Shown: one piece after another, positions 1 through 13,134 of the stretch | Layout: each line of letters opens with the position of its first letter | Position numbering within the stretch: position 1 is the first letter of the stretch | Assembly: GCA_032173965.1 (NCBI GenBank) | Contig: CM063290.1 | Location: forward strand, 5,345,501-5,409,500 | DNA from: Sitta carolinensis | Taxonomy: Eukaryota; Chordata; Aves; Passeriformes; Sittidae | Direction: 5' to 3' | DNA: 64,000 nucleotides | Notes under the pieces: model-generated | What the model was told of the DNA's origin: nothing | Database searches by the model: none | What the model saw: only the letters and a program-made list of their open reading frames with translations | Made by a program: the position numbers and the translations under genes

Positions 1-2451
1 CATAATGGAGCTAAGTCTTCAGTGGATATACCGTGTGTAAAATGGATCCAATTTGTGTTTAAGGAAGAAAGTTTAACGTTCTTTACACAAGACGTTCTGC
101 ATTGCAATTTATTAGCATTGCAATCATAGGGGCTGGAATTTTTCCAGCTGCATTCAGTTGAGATTATCTGACCTTGGATTTGAGATCAGACAGTCCATTC
201 TCCCCAGACTTCTGACTGGTTTTGTGCTGTCTGCATCTTTTAAACATAGAATATAGATTTGTATAGGTTGTGAAAACAATACCTGAAAGCATTTTGCTGT
301 GTATGCTAAAGAAATGGAAATGGTTTATTTCATTGCTTTCCCAAAGGCCAAGCTTTTGATATTGCACATGCTTGTGTTATCTTTAGAGTGTGGCCTTAAT
401 AAATGCTTTATCTTTGGCAGTAATATGCAGAGCATAAGTGGTATTGGCCTTGGAGGGATTTTTGACTTAATTTGGTGGATGCAAAGCCTCTGTTTCCAAT
501 AATTTATTACATTTCAAAACCATCTCAGAGAATGTAAAATGTGCACCTGAGGCTAGCTTTTATTTATTTCCAATCATTTTCGAACCTGTGCTATTTTCTG
601 GCATGAAAAAGTATATATCAGTCCACCTTTTATTCTGTCTCTCCCCTTTACCCTGATTATTTAAAGCATGAATAAAATCAATATGATCATATATTGATTT
701 GCACAGCATCTTTTGTATGCTTCAAAGTGCAAAGCAGAATTAGAAATTGTGTTAAACCCCAAAAATAATTTGATGGCAGATTACGCTAAGTATTTAATCA
801 CTCCAAAAAACCCCAATCCTAACAAATACCTTGGCTGAATCTCTCATACCAAAATTGATTCTCTTGCACTGGATTTTAGACTTCGTAAAGTATATATTAA
901 AGGGCTTAACTAGTAAATTAGAAGACAAGATAACTGCAGTGTAGATAAATGAACATTGCGAAGAGAATTTTAACCACATTTTTGCCTAATTATTTATTCT
1001 CTACTGTGTAGTAAAAATGAGCAAAACTGACTCCGTGGAAATACAGGATTTTGAATGATTGTTTTTATATAACTGGGAGCAGAGGGTGCATATCTGCATT
1101 AATTTGCATCTCATGTATAAGTTTCAAGGTATTTTTGGCAGGGTTCATCATTTATTAGGCATTTCTTCAGTGCTTGGTCTATGAGGAGCATTGTCTTGAT
1201 TGGGGAACCCAGCCCTCTCAGTTGGGACTTTAAAGAGGAAAGAAAAGAGCACAATTCTTCTATAAATATGAGAACTTCAAATAATTTCTCCCTTGCCCAC
1301 ATTCCTGCCCAGTGGAAACCTCCTCACTCGCTCACTGGAGTCACTGTCCACCTTTGGTCATTTTTCTACCCAGCTGGACAAATGGGGTAAATACCCAGGT
1401 GGGAAAGCAGTGCTGTAAATCTCCTTTATCACTCCCATGAAAGCTGAAGGTGCAGCCTGCAGGATGTACGGGCTTTGCCTCCCGTGCCTGAGCCATCTCC
1501 TGAAATCGATGGCCCTGGCGAGGGGCAGAGATTCCCGCCGAGCCTCACTCCTCACGGGCTCTCCAGAGAGATTTGGAGGCGCTCAGCGAGGGCTCCCAAA
1601 GCACCTGGGGATGCCTGGACAAGGGGCCCGGGGCAGTTTCTCCCGTTCATCTCTGCAGTTTGTGCAAACCTCTCATCTACAGGCAGGGTGAGGCAGCACA
1701 AAGGTGGGGATGTCCCAGCGGTGCCCGATGGAGCTGTGGGTGAGGAGCATGAGCAAGGAGAGAACCCACAGTACAGGAAAAACAGAGATGCTGAGCTAGA
1801 CTGGAATAAACACCTCCAGAGCTCTGGAAATCAGAGGAGAAATGCTGTCAGGAGCTCAGGGGGCAAGCAGTGTTTGCCGCAGTCCAAAAAGATTGGAGAG
1901 AGGAACAGCCTGCGAGGGCAGAGAAGGAGGGGGATATTCTTTCCTTAAGCCACTTTCCATGTGTTCTCTGTCTAATCCCTTTGAATTTTCTCTGTCCTAA
2001 GGAGTCAATTATTCTGGTTCTTATTTTAATGATATTTTGCCTTTTTAATTTTAAGAGACTGCCTGTCTTCTCTCTGAACTCACTGTAAGGCAAAGATCTA
2101 GGCAGATTTACCTCAAAGCCTTAGCCAAGTTAAAGTCCTATTACAAGCCATTGAAGTGATTTAATTTTATTACCTGAGGACACTTTTTCTGAGAAAAGTT
2201 AGTACATGCTGCAGTGCTCTGCTGAGTCTGGGTATTCTTCTTCTTCAGCCTTCTCTGAGTCCTTGGTGGGGAAACACCATGGATACAGCTCTAATACACA
2301 CTGATATTTTAAACTGCAGTGTAAGTATATATGATTTTAAAATATTGATTTGGATTCATCTGCTTAGGTGAACCCTGCCATGAATATCATATATTTAGCT
2401 GTGAACTTTGCCTTTTACTTCTTTTTTTTTTTAATTCTGATTTTTTCTTTC

Positions 2452-2473
2452 TTTTTTTTTTTTTTTTTTTTTT
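2452..2473. repeat. T22 homopolymer tract
   Basis: An uninterrupted run of 22 T lies inside a longer T/C-rich stretch (about 2421-2478). No retroposon body or flanking target-site duplication is apparent. Confidence 0.9.
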
Positions 2474-5400
2474 CTTTTACTAGCATGAGCCTCATCTGGC
2501 ACTAGTTGGAACAAAAAAGCTCAACATCAGAGTAACAAAGTGTATTTTTTTTCCTTCCAACTACTATCAGAATGAACACTAGGACCAAAGGCTCTTATTG
2601 AAAATAATTCCTTAAATAATCACTTACCTTGAAGGCATTTGATCTGTATGATCTGAATGCAACTGCTGATAACTTCAGAGAAATAGAAAACTGTGTTAAA
2701 AATCACTTTCTCTTGGGGACTGAAGTCCTGTCCATCACGTGGTGGATTAGAGGCTTGGCAGCTCGCCAGCCCATCAGACAGCACGTAAATTCTTTGATGC
2801 CAATTGCATTAGCTTTCCTCTACTAATGTGTTGTAGAGCTCAGAAAATAAAAGAATGAAGGTCAACATGCCAGCATGTACGCCTGGTACAGCAAGGGCTG
2901 CTTTTAATGTGCAGGAGAATGAGAACGCTTCAGAGTCCGAGCTGCGGGCTCTGTGACCTTCTCCTGTGCCCAAGGTCCTGAGATTTTTGTCCTCAAGTCC
3001 TGAGTGCAACGAGTGCTTGTCCCAGGATGCAATTTGCTCTGAAATTCCCAAATGGACTCAGTCTGCCTTCAGCCAGCGTGGCCAGTTACTCATGTGCAGG
3101 TGCTGTGGGCTGTGAACTCGGCGCTGAACTCCGCTCTCGCTCTCCCGGTTTTGTTCACTGGGAGGGCTGGAGTGGGCAAGGAATCCGTGCAGCTCACGAG
3201 TAAAAAAGCCAGGCTTTATGACTGATTTGAACACCAGACAAAAAATCTGCTCTACGTGCATCCTCTCCCCCGGGGCTCCCGCTCCGGAGCTGTTGCAGAG
3301 ACGGATGGCGGGCCCTGGTGCTGAGCACAGAGAGGCACAGCCCGGCTGATAGGTGGCCAGGGCTGGCGGTGTGTTTGCAGGGTAATTAATTGCTACATCC
3401 TCCTTTCTCCCTCAGAAACAGGGAGGAAGGACCCAACCACTCCCAAAAAGCATCTGAAGGATGACACTTGCTGGGAGGTGACGTTTATGTGTTGGAGGAA
3501 AATCTTTGTTAAACCTGAGAAATTACTGACCTAAGTGTATCTAATCATCGCAAAAAAAAATCAGGTTTTATGTGGAAATCCAGCCACAAAAACATGTAGA
3601 GCCCTCCAGTAATCTCTATCCTCTTCAGGATATAACCAAGAGATTTACACACCTTTGTTGCTCCTCACCCTGGACATCATCTTGTATTTTCCCCCGTGGG
3701 TGCTTTGGGAGGCTCCTGCCCCACTGTGACACGGTGCCACAGCCCTCCAGCTCACACTTTGCTACTGAGAAGGAGCAAACTGTGACTCCCTGGGTAGCAG
3801 TTGGCACAGGGCTTGGCATCAGTCAGCTTGTGAAACTGGGAGATTGACACTGAAACCCACCTTGTGCCTAGTAAAGAACCAGAGGAGGATAAAACTGGAA
3901 AGAAAGGAAGTTCTTCCATATGGAATGAAAAAAAAAATAAAAGGTTATATCGGTCTTAAGCTGGTCCAAAGATGGAAGGGTTTTATTTTAACCTCTGATT
4001 TTTCAGTGTTACACTGTAATAACCTCATCAGGGAGACAGGCTGTAAAGTGGGGAACAATTTGTAATATTTCTCCATGACTGCTATGTGATCAATTTGCCC
4101 TTCAAGCTTGAAGTGAGTTTGGTTTTAAGTCATTAAAGGGGGATAGACCTCCGAAAGCAAGGGAACTCTGCTGTACTTCCCTTCCCTCACTCATACTGAT
4201 GATAATTGATGCTCATAAACCAGAGGCAAGGGCAACACTGCAGCAACTACCCTTGACAAGCTTGTAACATTATAAGAAACTCTCAATTCTTGTCAAAACC
4301 AGGGCTTGATTACAACGTGTTATCTGTCATGGAGAGAAGAAAAGCTCTATTACTTTGCTGGGCTAAAAATGGGAACAACAAGATTATATATAAACAATGA
4401 AAGAAGAACATACTTTGATAATAAATGAATGAGACAGATGATGGATGATGTGGAGATTAAAGTGCAAAAAATGTTGGAGTAATTTTTAATTGCTTAATTT
4501 TATCCCTTTTGAATGTGGAAGCATTTATTCCATGACTTCAGTGACGGCGAAATGTAGACTATGTATAAAATAGAGATTTGTCATGAGGTTAAATCTATAG
4601 GTATATACAAATCTGGATCTCAGTTTTGCTCTAAGATATACTAATAATATCAAGAGAAAGAAATATTTCCTATCTGTCGGCCTTTGGAGGTGTTTTAATC
4701 AGTGCCAAGATGAGTCATGCACCTTTGGATGACTGATTTTGCTTTGCACATCCTGCCCAGGTCTTCTATAACCATCCAAATATTCTGCTAATTTACAGGG
4801 ACTCTGACTCTTCAAGGTTCATATTGGAAAAGTAATAATATGACCTTGGATTTGCTATAGGATAATTGCAGAATCTTGGTCATATAAATCACAAGTAAAT
4901 TTACAGGATTCATACAGGGAGTTCTGGTACATAACATCCTTTTCCCTCCTGGTTTCTCTACACCTGAAGTTTTCAAAGTAGTCTAGTAATGGTTTTTCCT
5001 TTTTGCTTTGGAGCAGCTGCAGTTTGAAAATTTGCAGCATTTAACTAGATTAGTTTTTTTAGCTTCACTAATATTTGAGGTACTCACTTGGGAGACTACT
5101 CACAGATACAAGATTGATATTCCTATGTAAAATATAGACAGAGAAACTATAATTCCCTTTTTTTGATACTTCTGATGGAAAAATTTCTTTTTGGAGTTGC
5201 TTTAATAATTTTTATGTTTTATATGTGACAGAATCAGCAGCAGATCTTTCTCAGGCCAAATTAAGTGGGAAATTGGACTGATTTTAATTAAAATATTAAT
5301 CCAGAGGATAAAAGAGGTGTCGCTTACATTGTCTTAAAAATTCTGTCTGTGAAAAAAAAAATTCATCCACATGTTTTGGCACATGGATTTGAGATACTAA

Positions 5401-8400
5401 AGTATGGAGAGGTAGCTTTACTTCAGTAATGTCTGTTTCTGAGTCCATGTGTGAATTCCTCTTATTTCACCTTTCAAACCAGTAAATGAGATGAAAAATT
5501 TAGTTTTGTGTCTTCTAGTTTTGTGTGTATTGCCCTGAAGGAGCAGCCATGCTAGTCTGCTAAGCTAGTTTTCTTAATTTTGCCTCATATTATCATAGTA
5601 ATTATCTTCTAAAAATTAAATATAATTTTCAAATATATATTTTTTCTTTAGTTTTATCTCCTCTTCCTTATTTCATTCTTTCTGACACAGAAAGTGGTCA
5701 CATAATTAATTGATTTCTAGAGTGGATTAAAGGAAGGGATGTAAACATTCATGAAGATTGCAGGAACAAATAAGGTTACAATAAAGGTTACAATTTTAAA
5801 TTTTTTTTTTTGCCATAGATGGAGGTTTTTCTGAGCCACGTTAGGAGATTTCTCTCTCAGGTCCCAAACTTCTCACTACTCATTGCTAGGCTACATCTCC
5901 CTTTGTTTTAACTAATTCTTGTTCAGTTCTTACTGAAGGGGTAAAAAGTTTTAGCCAAGAAGCAGAAGGAAGTAGCCAGAAGCAAGATCTCTCTATTATT
6001 TGGGAGGTAAACAGATTTATCCCTCTTAAAGTAGCGATTAGTAAATCCCTCACTATTTAACTACCCTCTGGCTAAGGTAATAAAATCACAGTTTATCCCA
6101 AACCAGAAATATGGCAATAAAAATGATCCTCATAGTGACACTGAAGTCATTAGGCATTTTTTTTTTCTATAAGAAGGGAGAATGTAGCTGAGCTAAAAAT
6201 TCTGTGGCTATACAATAGCACTTGGATTATTTGGGAAAATACAGACTCAGTTCAAGCAAAATAACATTCCCTTGTACACATAAGCACTTAAAGGATGCAT
6301 TAGTATATACAATATTTTAGTTTATACTTTATTTTATTGATATTTATTGTTGAGTTGGAGACAGTAGAAATGAGGAATGTGAGATGCTCTGAAGCTACAG
6401 TGGAAAGGGGGAATTTAACAAGTGGTGTAGGGCACTGGAGGTCAGGGACTGAGGGGAACTGGTGTGACCAAAATGAGGGTACAAAGGAGGGAAAGGGAAA
6501 TAGGAACGTGAATGAGGAGGTGGACTGTGTAGGTGACAAAGGGACAAGAGAAAGACAAGAGCAACTGGTTAGATTGCCTGCAGCAGGAGGCAGAAAATGC
6601 AGGGAAGCAGCAAGAATTTCCCCAGCAGAGTAAATGATGTTTTGGGGCTGGAAGGAGCCCCTGGAGAGCTCCCTTTCTTCCACTGCTGCTGAGTATCTGC
6701 AAAGCTTCTGTCAGATTGTCCTGTTCTTCTCCCAGCCCTGAAAATTGCCTTGCTGGCTCCATAAAGGAGCTGTTTCATGGGTAGGAACAGTGTGTGAGTG
6801 GTGTGTACATAGAATGAGTGTCAGGTTTCAGATATCAGATGCCTCTCTGAACATATTTCTCAATTTTTTTATCCTGCTTGCTGCTTTCACATCAGTACCT
6901 GAATGGTCCATGCAGACTGGAGATGGGGAAATGAATGGATCTGAGAGTTCTTCTTTTTTTTTTTTCCTTTTTCTTTTTTTTTTTTTTTCCTGGAGGGAGG
7001 AGGGATAGAGTGGGGTGAAGAAAAATGGTGCAAATCATTTAGGCAAATTATTACACAAACAGCACCAATTCCAGGCATCTTAAATTAAGTGCCTGGCTTC
7101 ATATTTAGACAGCTATTATCCCCACTGACTTTACTGCAACCTTTATCTGCAGACCAGCATTTCTGTTAAGAAAAGGCTGCTCCTTAGAGCTTGAAAATGG
7201 GGAGGTATTTTATAGTTTGGAACCTGGGTTTATAGATTTGCTCAAGAACACTAACCTCTCCACTATAACAATCACAGTTAGAGTTTCTTTTTCTTCAAGG
7301 GCTCAATCTTACAGGAGGCTGAACATTATTGACATTAAACTCATGGAGTTTGGGTTTATATAATCAAAGTACACAACACTCTGAAGAATTGAGCCGTAAG
7401 CACGGAATTCACCAGCCTAATGCATTTGGAAACACTTTGCATATAGAGGGAATGATCACACATCAGACACCTGGCAATTTTGATGATCCTGTTTTCAATA
7501 GAATAACATGCATACTCTATTACCAGAAGAGTAATAAATGAGAACACTGAACAGAAGTGCCAAAGCAATCTTTAATATTGCTTTTATGAACATCTGTCAT
7601 TTGTTTAAGTACAAAGAAAAATGAGCTTATGAGGAATAAAAAATCAGTTCTAAAATGGAGAATATCAGTGCCTTTTGCAAAATATTCTTATTTTTATTGA
7701 GCATTTCGCTGTATGCATAAGAGTTCCCAGCATTATTTTTATGGCTCTGCACAGCCTCCGTTGTGCATTCTTGGTGTAGACCTGAGAGGAGCTGGCTTAC
7801 ACATAAGGACAAAAAAAGGTGTAATGAATCATGAAAAAAGCCTGTTTTATTCAATAAGATATTGTCTGAGCTTTATTTCCACATGAAGAACTGGCCATTC
7901 AAACAGAAATGACCGGCAGAATTTTTGCATAGAAAGGAAGCTAAATTCATTGGGGCATATGCAGTAATAATTCTGTTGTTTCATGAAACTGTGAGATTAA
8001 ATTAAACAATACTAGCATTTAGAAACTTCCCTAGTACACAGAACAATGAAGTATTTTCCCCTGGAAATGTCATTGATTCCTTTCTCCAGTCATTTTTAGC
8101 AATTCAGTAACTGCAAGACCTTTGTTTTCAAGACAAATGCAGGCAGAGATGTCTGGCACAATGGGGAGTAAAGGATTAAAAGGCTTTCTCAGGAAAGCAA
8201 GGGCCACCTTGCCTGTGCTTTACCACATAAAACATTGCACATAGGCAGCAGGTAAGAGATGCCACCAGCATGCCATGTGATATCTGACATGAGTTGCTAA
8301 ATGGAATTTCTATAGTTCAGGTATCACCTTCAGCCAGGGAGGAGATGAAAGAGAGCTTATTGCACTTAAGCACATTTGTAGGCATCAGTGCTACCATGCC

Positions 8401-8500
8401 ACCTATAAATTCTTGGCCTTTGTTGTGCTGTGTAAAGCTCTGAGTCATAGGACACCACTGTCATTATTTTAGAGGTTGATGCATAGAGTAATAATTTATT

Positions 8501-8502
<2 letters not shown>

Positions 8503-8532
<30 letters not shown>
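8503..8532. repeat. T30 homopolymer tract
   Basis: An uninterrupted run of 30 T is visible. There is no recognisable CR1 or other retroposon sequence on either side, so it is best described as a simple repeat. Confidence 0.9.
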
Positions 8533-8535
<3 letters not shown>

Positions 8536-9309
8536 AAAATTAGTGTGTGGAATTGGTCGTAGTGGGAGGAAGGAATCTTTTCATTGTGAGATTTGAAAAT
8601 CTTGTACACATAAAAGTTAGTCTTTGGGTTTTTTGTCTTTTTGATCAATAATATGAAACTATGAAGCACTTACAAAAAGATTTTCTTCCTTCATATCTTT
8701 AGAGTATCACAGCTTAAGAGGATTGCACAGATTTTTCCATTAACCATTCCACACACAGGTCTGGTAGTTCAATGAGTACCTTTTTCTTTCTTCTCTCTGT
8801 ACTCAGTGATGTCTCTGGTTGATTAATTTTAGAATAAAGCATTCCTGGAAGAGCTCTTCCAGAGAGGGTTTTCTGTTCTTTACATCCAGGGCAAGATGGT
8901 CCCTGCATGGTCAGGCAGGCCGAGCAGCTCGGTGTATGGAAACTTTGATTTTCACAGTCTTTTAACTTTCGGATGTGACTTCTTCATGCAGGAAACACTT
9001 GCTGCAAGTCAAAGTGCAACAAGCTATCAAGTCAAATTAAAACTGGAAACAAAAAGGGAGAATGAAAGAATTTTTCTTCCACCCCAGAGTAGAACGCTGG
9101 CACATCAAGGCCTGACCTTGAAGCTTTCACCATTAGGATTCTTTAATAGAGAAGAAAATGAGTAACTGAGGAATGGAGGAAAAAAGAGAGAGCTGCAACC
9201 CACAATAGTCCTTTGACTCTGTTACTGCTGGAGAAGTCAATACTGGACATGTTGCTGCCTCTCTCCTCCCTTTTATGCACTTTATTAGATCTGATCTTTT
9301 GTCTTTTTC

Positions 9310-9329
9310 TTTTTTTTTTTTTTTTTTTT
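9310..9329. repeat. T20 homopolymer tract
   Basis: A run of 20 T follows a T-rich lead (TCTTTTTC). No associated mobile element is recognised. Confidence 0.85.
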
Positions 9330-11276
9330 AATGTGTGGTTAGTCATTTTCTCTATGAAAGGTCATTCTACTTTTCAGCTGAAATTTGAATGTTGTCCACA
9401 TTTTTTTCCCAAATGTCATCACATAGGCTAACATTTTTATGACCAATTATGACAAGATTTTGTAGCATTTCTTGCACACATCTTTAGAATACATTCTGTC
9501 TGAAGAGTTCTTCCTTTTGTAATTAAAAATGACCTGGCTAAATACTAAATGCTAAAATATTGTGAAATGCTAATGGCTGTCTTCAAGGTTTGAGAACCTT
9601 CTGTTCTCTGTAAATTATGCAAAATATGAGTTTGAGATCCTTGAAAAATGTCTTTCCCCCATGCCCATAAATTTCTGTTAATTTAAATGGATAAGGTCAG
9701 TAAGTTTGTCTGGGAGACCGTTTAAGAATAAATGTTTCTGAAAACTTAGTTCCTTAATCTGGCACTCTCAGGCTCTGCACAACCCCGATGCACGTTGCTT
9801 TGCTTGCTTTTCATCTTGGCTGATTCCCCCCCATTCCTGCATTTCTTTCCCCAGAGTATTTTTATAATTATAGAATCAGTTACTAGCTGAGAAAAAATTG
9901 ACCCAGGATGTGTAGCTGGGTGAGGGATTGAGCTGCCCTCCTGACGCTGCTGCTGTCTCTGAAGCCAACTTGTGGGACACTTCTTATTTTCCCCTCTCTG
10001 CCTCGGCTTTGTTCTCTGCAGAGTAAATGGCATCTCGGAGCACTTGGCACCTCCCGGTGGAATATATTCATTTGTTGTTATCTGTGAGTTTTAGCAGTTC
10101 TCAATTCATAACCATTTAAACCACTTGGAAAACTGCTAATTGCATTTCGCCTCTTCCACGCCTCCTCCTCCTGGCATCTGCTGCTGTTTTCTCCCACCTT
10201 TCCCTGTCACCTCTTCCTGGGGGAAGGTGGAGCTCAGACTTTCCTGCCTGATGGCTCAGCTCCCTTACCTGCCTGCATGCTGGTGTCCTGTGCTTCCCTG
10301 GGCTCTGGCAATGTTGATAGGTGATTTTACCTTGTTTACCTTGCTTTCTCTGCCAAAGAATATTCCTCTTTCCTTCTGTTGGTAGTTTTACCCCAAAGGC
10401 CGTTGCCAAAGTGAATAGAACAGTGAGGTTGGCCCCTCTGTGGTCTCCCTGAGCCCTCTGGAGCTGGGATCTTGCACCCACAGGTGGAAACCACACCATA
10501 GAAGGGTCCCACTCAACACAAAGCCCAAGAGAACTCCTTTCAATCACTAATTACAAAACCCTCCCACATTTAACAGTTTTTACATAACAACCCATCAAAG
10601 TTTTCACTACACTGGGTATTCTGAGGACATGGTAAATGATCAAAAGTGTGAAGTATCAGATTATCCAGGAATTATATCAACTTTCTGAAGGCAAAATTAG
10701 ATTTTTGTTTTCCCCCTCCCATGTTTTTTAATGGAAAGTATATTTGCAGAGATTTTATTTTTTCAATCTCAGTAGGACTTTTTCTTATTATTAGAAGCCA
10801 AGCCAGGTGTTTGATTTGTAATGCACTTACCAGTTGGTAGGTAACTCAACTTTCGAGTTGCTAAGCACATATAATGGAAAAAAATGAGAGAGAAGAGCTA
10901 ATCAGGAATTTTTCAGCAGAATGCTTTTTCCTGGAAAATGGTGTTTCAAGGAAACTCAGAGGTTTCATGGAATTTCTTTGAGGTTTCAATATAAACTTTA
11001 GCCAAAAGGCAGGCTGTGGCATTGCAGGAGGCAGTCTGCCACACTGCTCTGTGCTGCTCTTGGCATGACATCATATCCAAGAGGATAACTGAAATACTTG
11101 GGTCTACTTCTAAAGTCATTTTAAGAACAACTGGTTTTTATTATTGATTGTCAAGGCATCAGAATGTTCCATTGTAAACTAAACCAGGATGTGTTTCAGT
11201 CCAGAAAAAAAGTGATGTGTTTTAACCAGTGCTGGGGGGCAGATGTGTTTTTGGTGGCTCAAAACTAAAACATGAC

Positions 11277-11431
11277 AGAATCATGGAATGGTTTGGGTTG
11301 GAAGGTGCCTTAAAGCTCAACCAGATCCCACTCCCTTCCAGGGGTGAGGCCATCTTTCACTATCCCAGGTTGCTCCAAGCCCCATCCAACCTGGCCTTGA
11401 GCACTTCCAGGGCTGGGGCAGCCACAACTTT
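11277..11431 (-). mobile_element. CR1 LINE 3'-end fragment, reverse orientation
   Basis: The block begins with AGAATCATGGAATGGTTTGG and continues through TTGGAAGGTGCC, GCTCCAAGCCCCATCCAACC and ending near CTGGGGCAGCCACAAC. This is the reverse complement of the 3' end of the avian/reptilian CR1 LINE, whose sense strand ends in CCAACCCAAACCATTCTATG-type sequence and short octamer repeats. The fragment is about 155 bp, 5'-truncated and without coding capacity, as is usual for CR1. It lies antisense to NLGN1 within its intron. Some internal divergence from the family consensus suggests an old insertion. Confidence 0.9.
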
Positions 11432-13088
11432 TGCTGTTGCTGACTTTCTCTCTCATCGTGGGGCACTACTGCTGGTGTAGAGCACAGCTGACATAAGTCA
11501 ACATGAATAAAGAATAGAAAAAGCAGCATCAAATAAATGTTAAAAGGAATTTAGTTTGAATTCTAAAAGTCTCTAAAACACCAAGCGTTGTTTTGTCAAA
11601 ACACATTTGGACCTGGAGTTTTGTAAAGCTTTTCTTTGAAAATGTTAGGATTGTGAGGAGTTATGATTCTTCATTTTGAAAAGAAGTTGTGGGTAATTTC
11701 CAAGAAATGTCTTCCTGGAAGAGGAGGCTGCTGGAGCTGCTTTCTGTTCCCTCCTGGTCTGCAGCAGGAGCTCTGGCTCAGGCTCCATCACTGATTCAGG
11801 CAGCATTTAGGAATATGAACTCTCTCATATCACTGACTTACCTCTTTAACTTCAGACACTTTTCTATGAAAGATGGTTGCACAATTTACCATATGTAATT
11901 TTTAAACCTAATTTAAGTAAATTCTGTATGACTTCTCATCAAGGCACTTTCAATTTATTTTTTTTTAGGACTTGTTTAATTAAATTTAACATAAGTCAAT
12001 TCATATTGATTGAAATTACCTTAAATGAGTTTGGCTTGAGCCCAAATAACACAGTCTTTTGCACCTGTTTTAAGTGAAATTGGTTTAATTTTATACCAAC
12101 AGTTCTACTGTTGCCACCCATCAGTGGCAGCCAGCACACAGAAAGCTTCCACTTCTGGACTATTGTGAAGTACCAAGCAGAAAAATAATCAGAGATTGCC
12201 TACATACACTCATCTCCCAATACTATCATTTGTAGAGTAAATACCATTTAACTAGTATAAGCCTCTGAGAAACTCATCAGTGCCATGTCTTCGAGCTTCC
12301 ATTCTTCCTCACTAATTTTGCTATATATTATAAAATCAAATAAACGGTAATTTATGTATTATCTGTTTTTTATACACCAACATTTATTGTGACTCTTACT
12401 TGAGCTCACACTTGTCTGCTTTAGTATTCTGACATGCTTTCCTTTCTTTACATAATTTTAATGAGACATACCAAATTTGTGCAAAATGGGCTAAACTCAA
12501 AGCAGGAAAAGCAGGGGGATTCTCTGTGGTGAGCAAAGGCAGCAGTAAAAGCACGATCCCCCCTTTGCTAAAATGTTCTCCTTAATTCCAGAGCTCTCAA
12601 ACACAAGTAGAAACTCACACTGAGCTTCAGCTGAACTTTCCCTTGTGGCCCTTAAAATATGGAATTTAGAGGAAAGGCAAGTAGAGCTGGGTTTGGGACC
12701 AGGAGGAGGGTTTTGCTAATGGATTGTAACTTCACCAAGTGTGTAGGTAAATATTAGAGCTAATTCTCTGCTCACATCACTATAAACTGGAAGAGACCAA
12801 GAGAAATAGAAAAGATTAACTTGGGGTTTTCCCCCTGTGCAGGTTGTGGCTGTGATGGGTTTGTTGGTAGAAGAGAAAAAGCTGGCCTCCCCTCTGCTTA
12901 GAACCTACAGAGAGGAGCAGGACTAACACTGAGGTGTAAAATAGCTGCAGAGGTGAGAAACAGTGTTCTTACCCTGTTCACAAACAGGCAGGTGTTTGAC
13001 AGGACTGTGCAGGACAGGCTCACCTGGGTGCCTTATTAAGACCATGAAAGTGGTGAGCACACTTAGAAACTTAGCAATTTCCAATGTA

Positions 13089-13134
<46 letters not shown>

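Larger units (their letters stand above)
1..11276 (+). other. NLGN1: NLGN1 intron, distal 5' part
   Basis: No exon, RNA gene or recognisable mobile element is visible here. The stretch is assigned to an NLGN1 intron because the first exon in the window (55047) starts inside a codon and so needs an upstream splice partner that is not present. The sequence is AT-rich and mostly unique. GC-richer patches lie at about 1440-1940, 2990-3400 and 9950-10300. They contain chance open frames with no recognisable domains. Long T tracts occur at 2452-2473, 8503-8532 and 9310-9329, and a T/C-rich run at about 6952-6990. A short 12-bp tandem (GGTTACAATAAA-like) sits at about 5771-5794. Intron assignment is inference; absence of genes is my reading of both strands. 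Confidence 0.75.

Noticed and set aside
1475..1948. 157-codon open frame, + strand, proline- and arginine-rich
   Set aside because: It lies in a GC-richer patch with overlapping frames, has no recognisable domain, no repeat of conserved motifs and no splice or promoter context. It looks like chance.
10116..10547. 143-codon open frame, - strand
   Set aside because: Arises in a pyrimidine/GC-rich segment; no family resemblance and no conserved motif.
13092..13133. T42 read as the poly(A) tail of an antisense retroposed gene copy
   Set aside because: No coding or UTR-like sequence and no target-site duplication is visible next to it.
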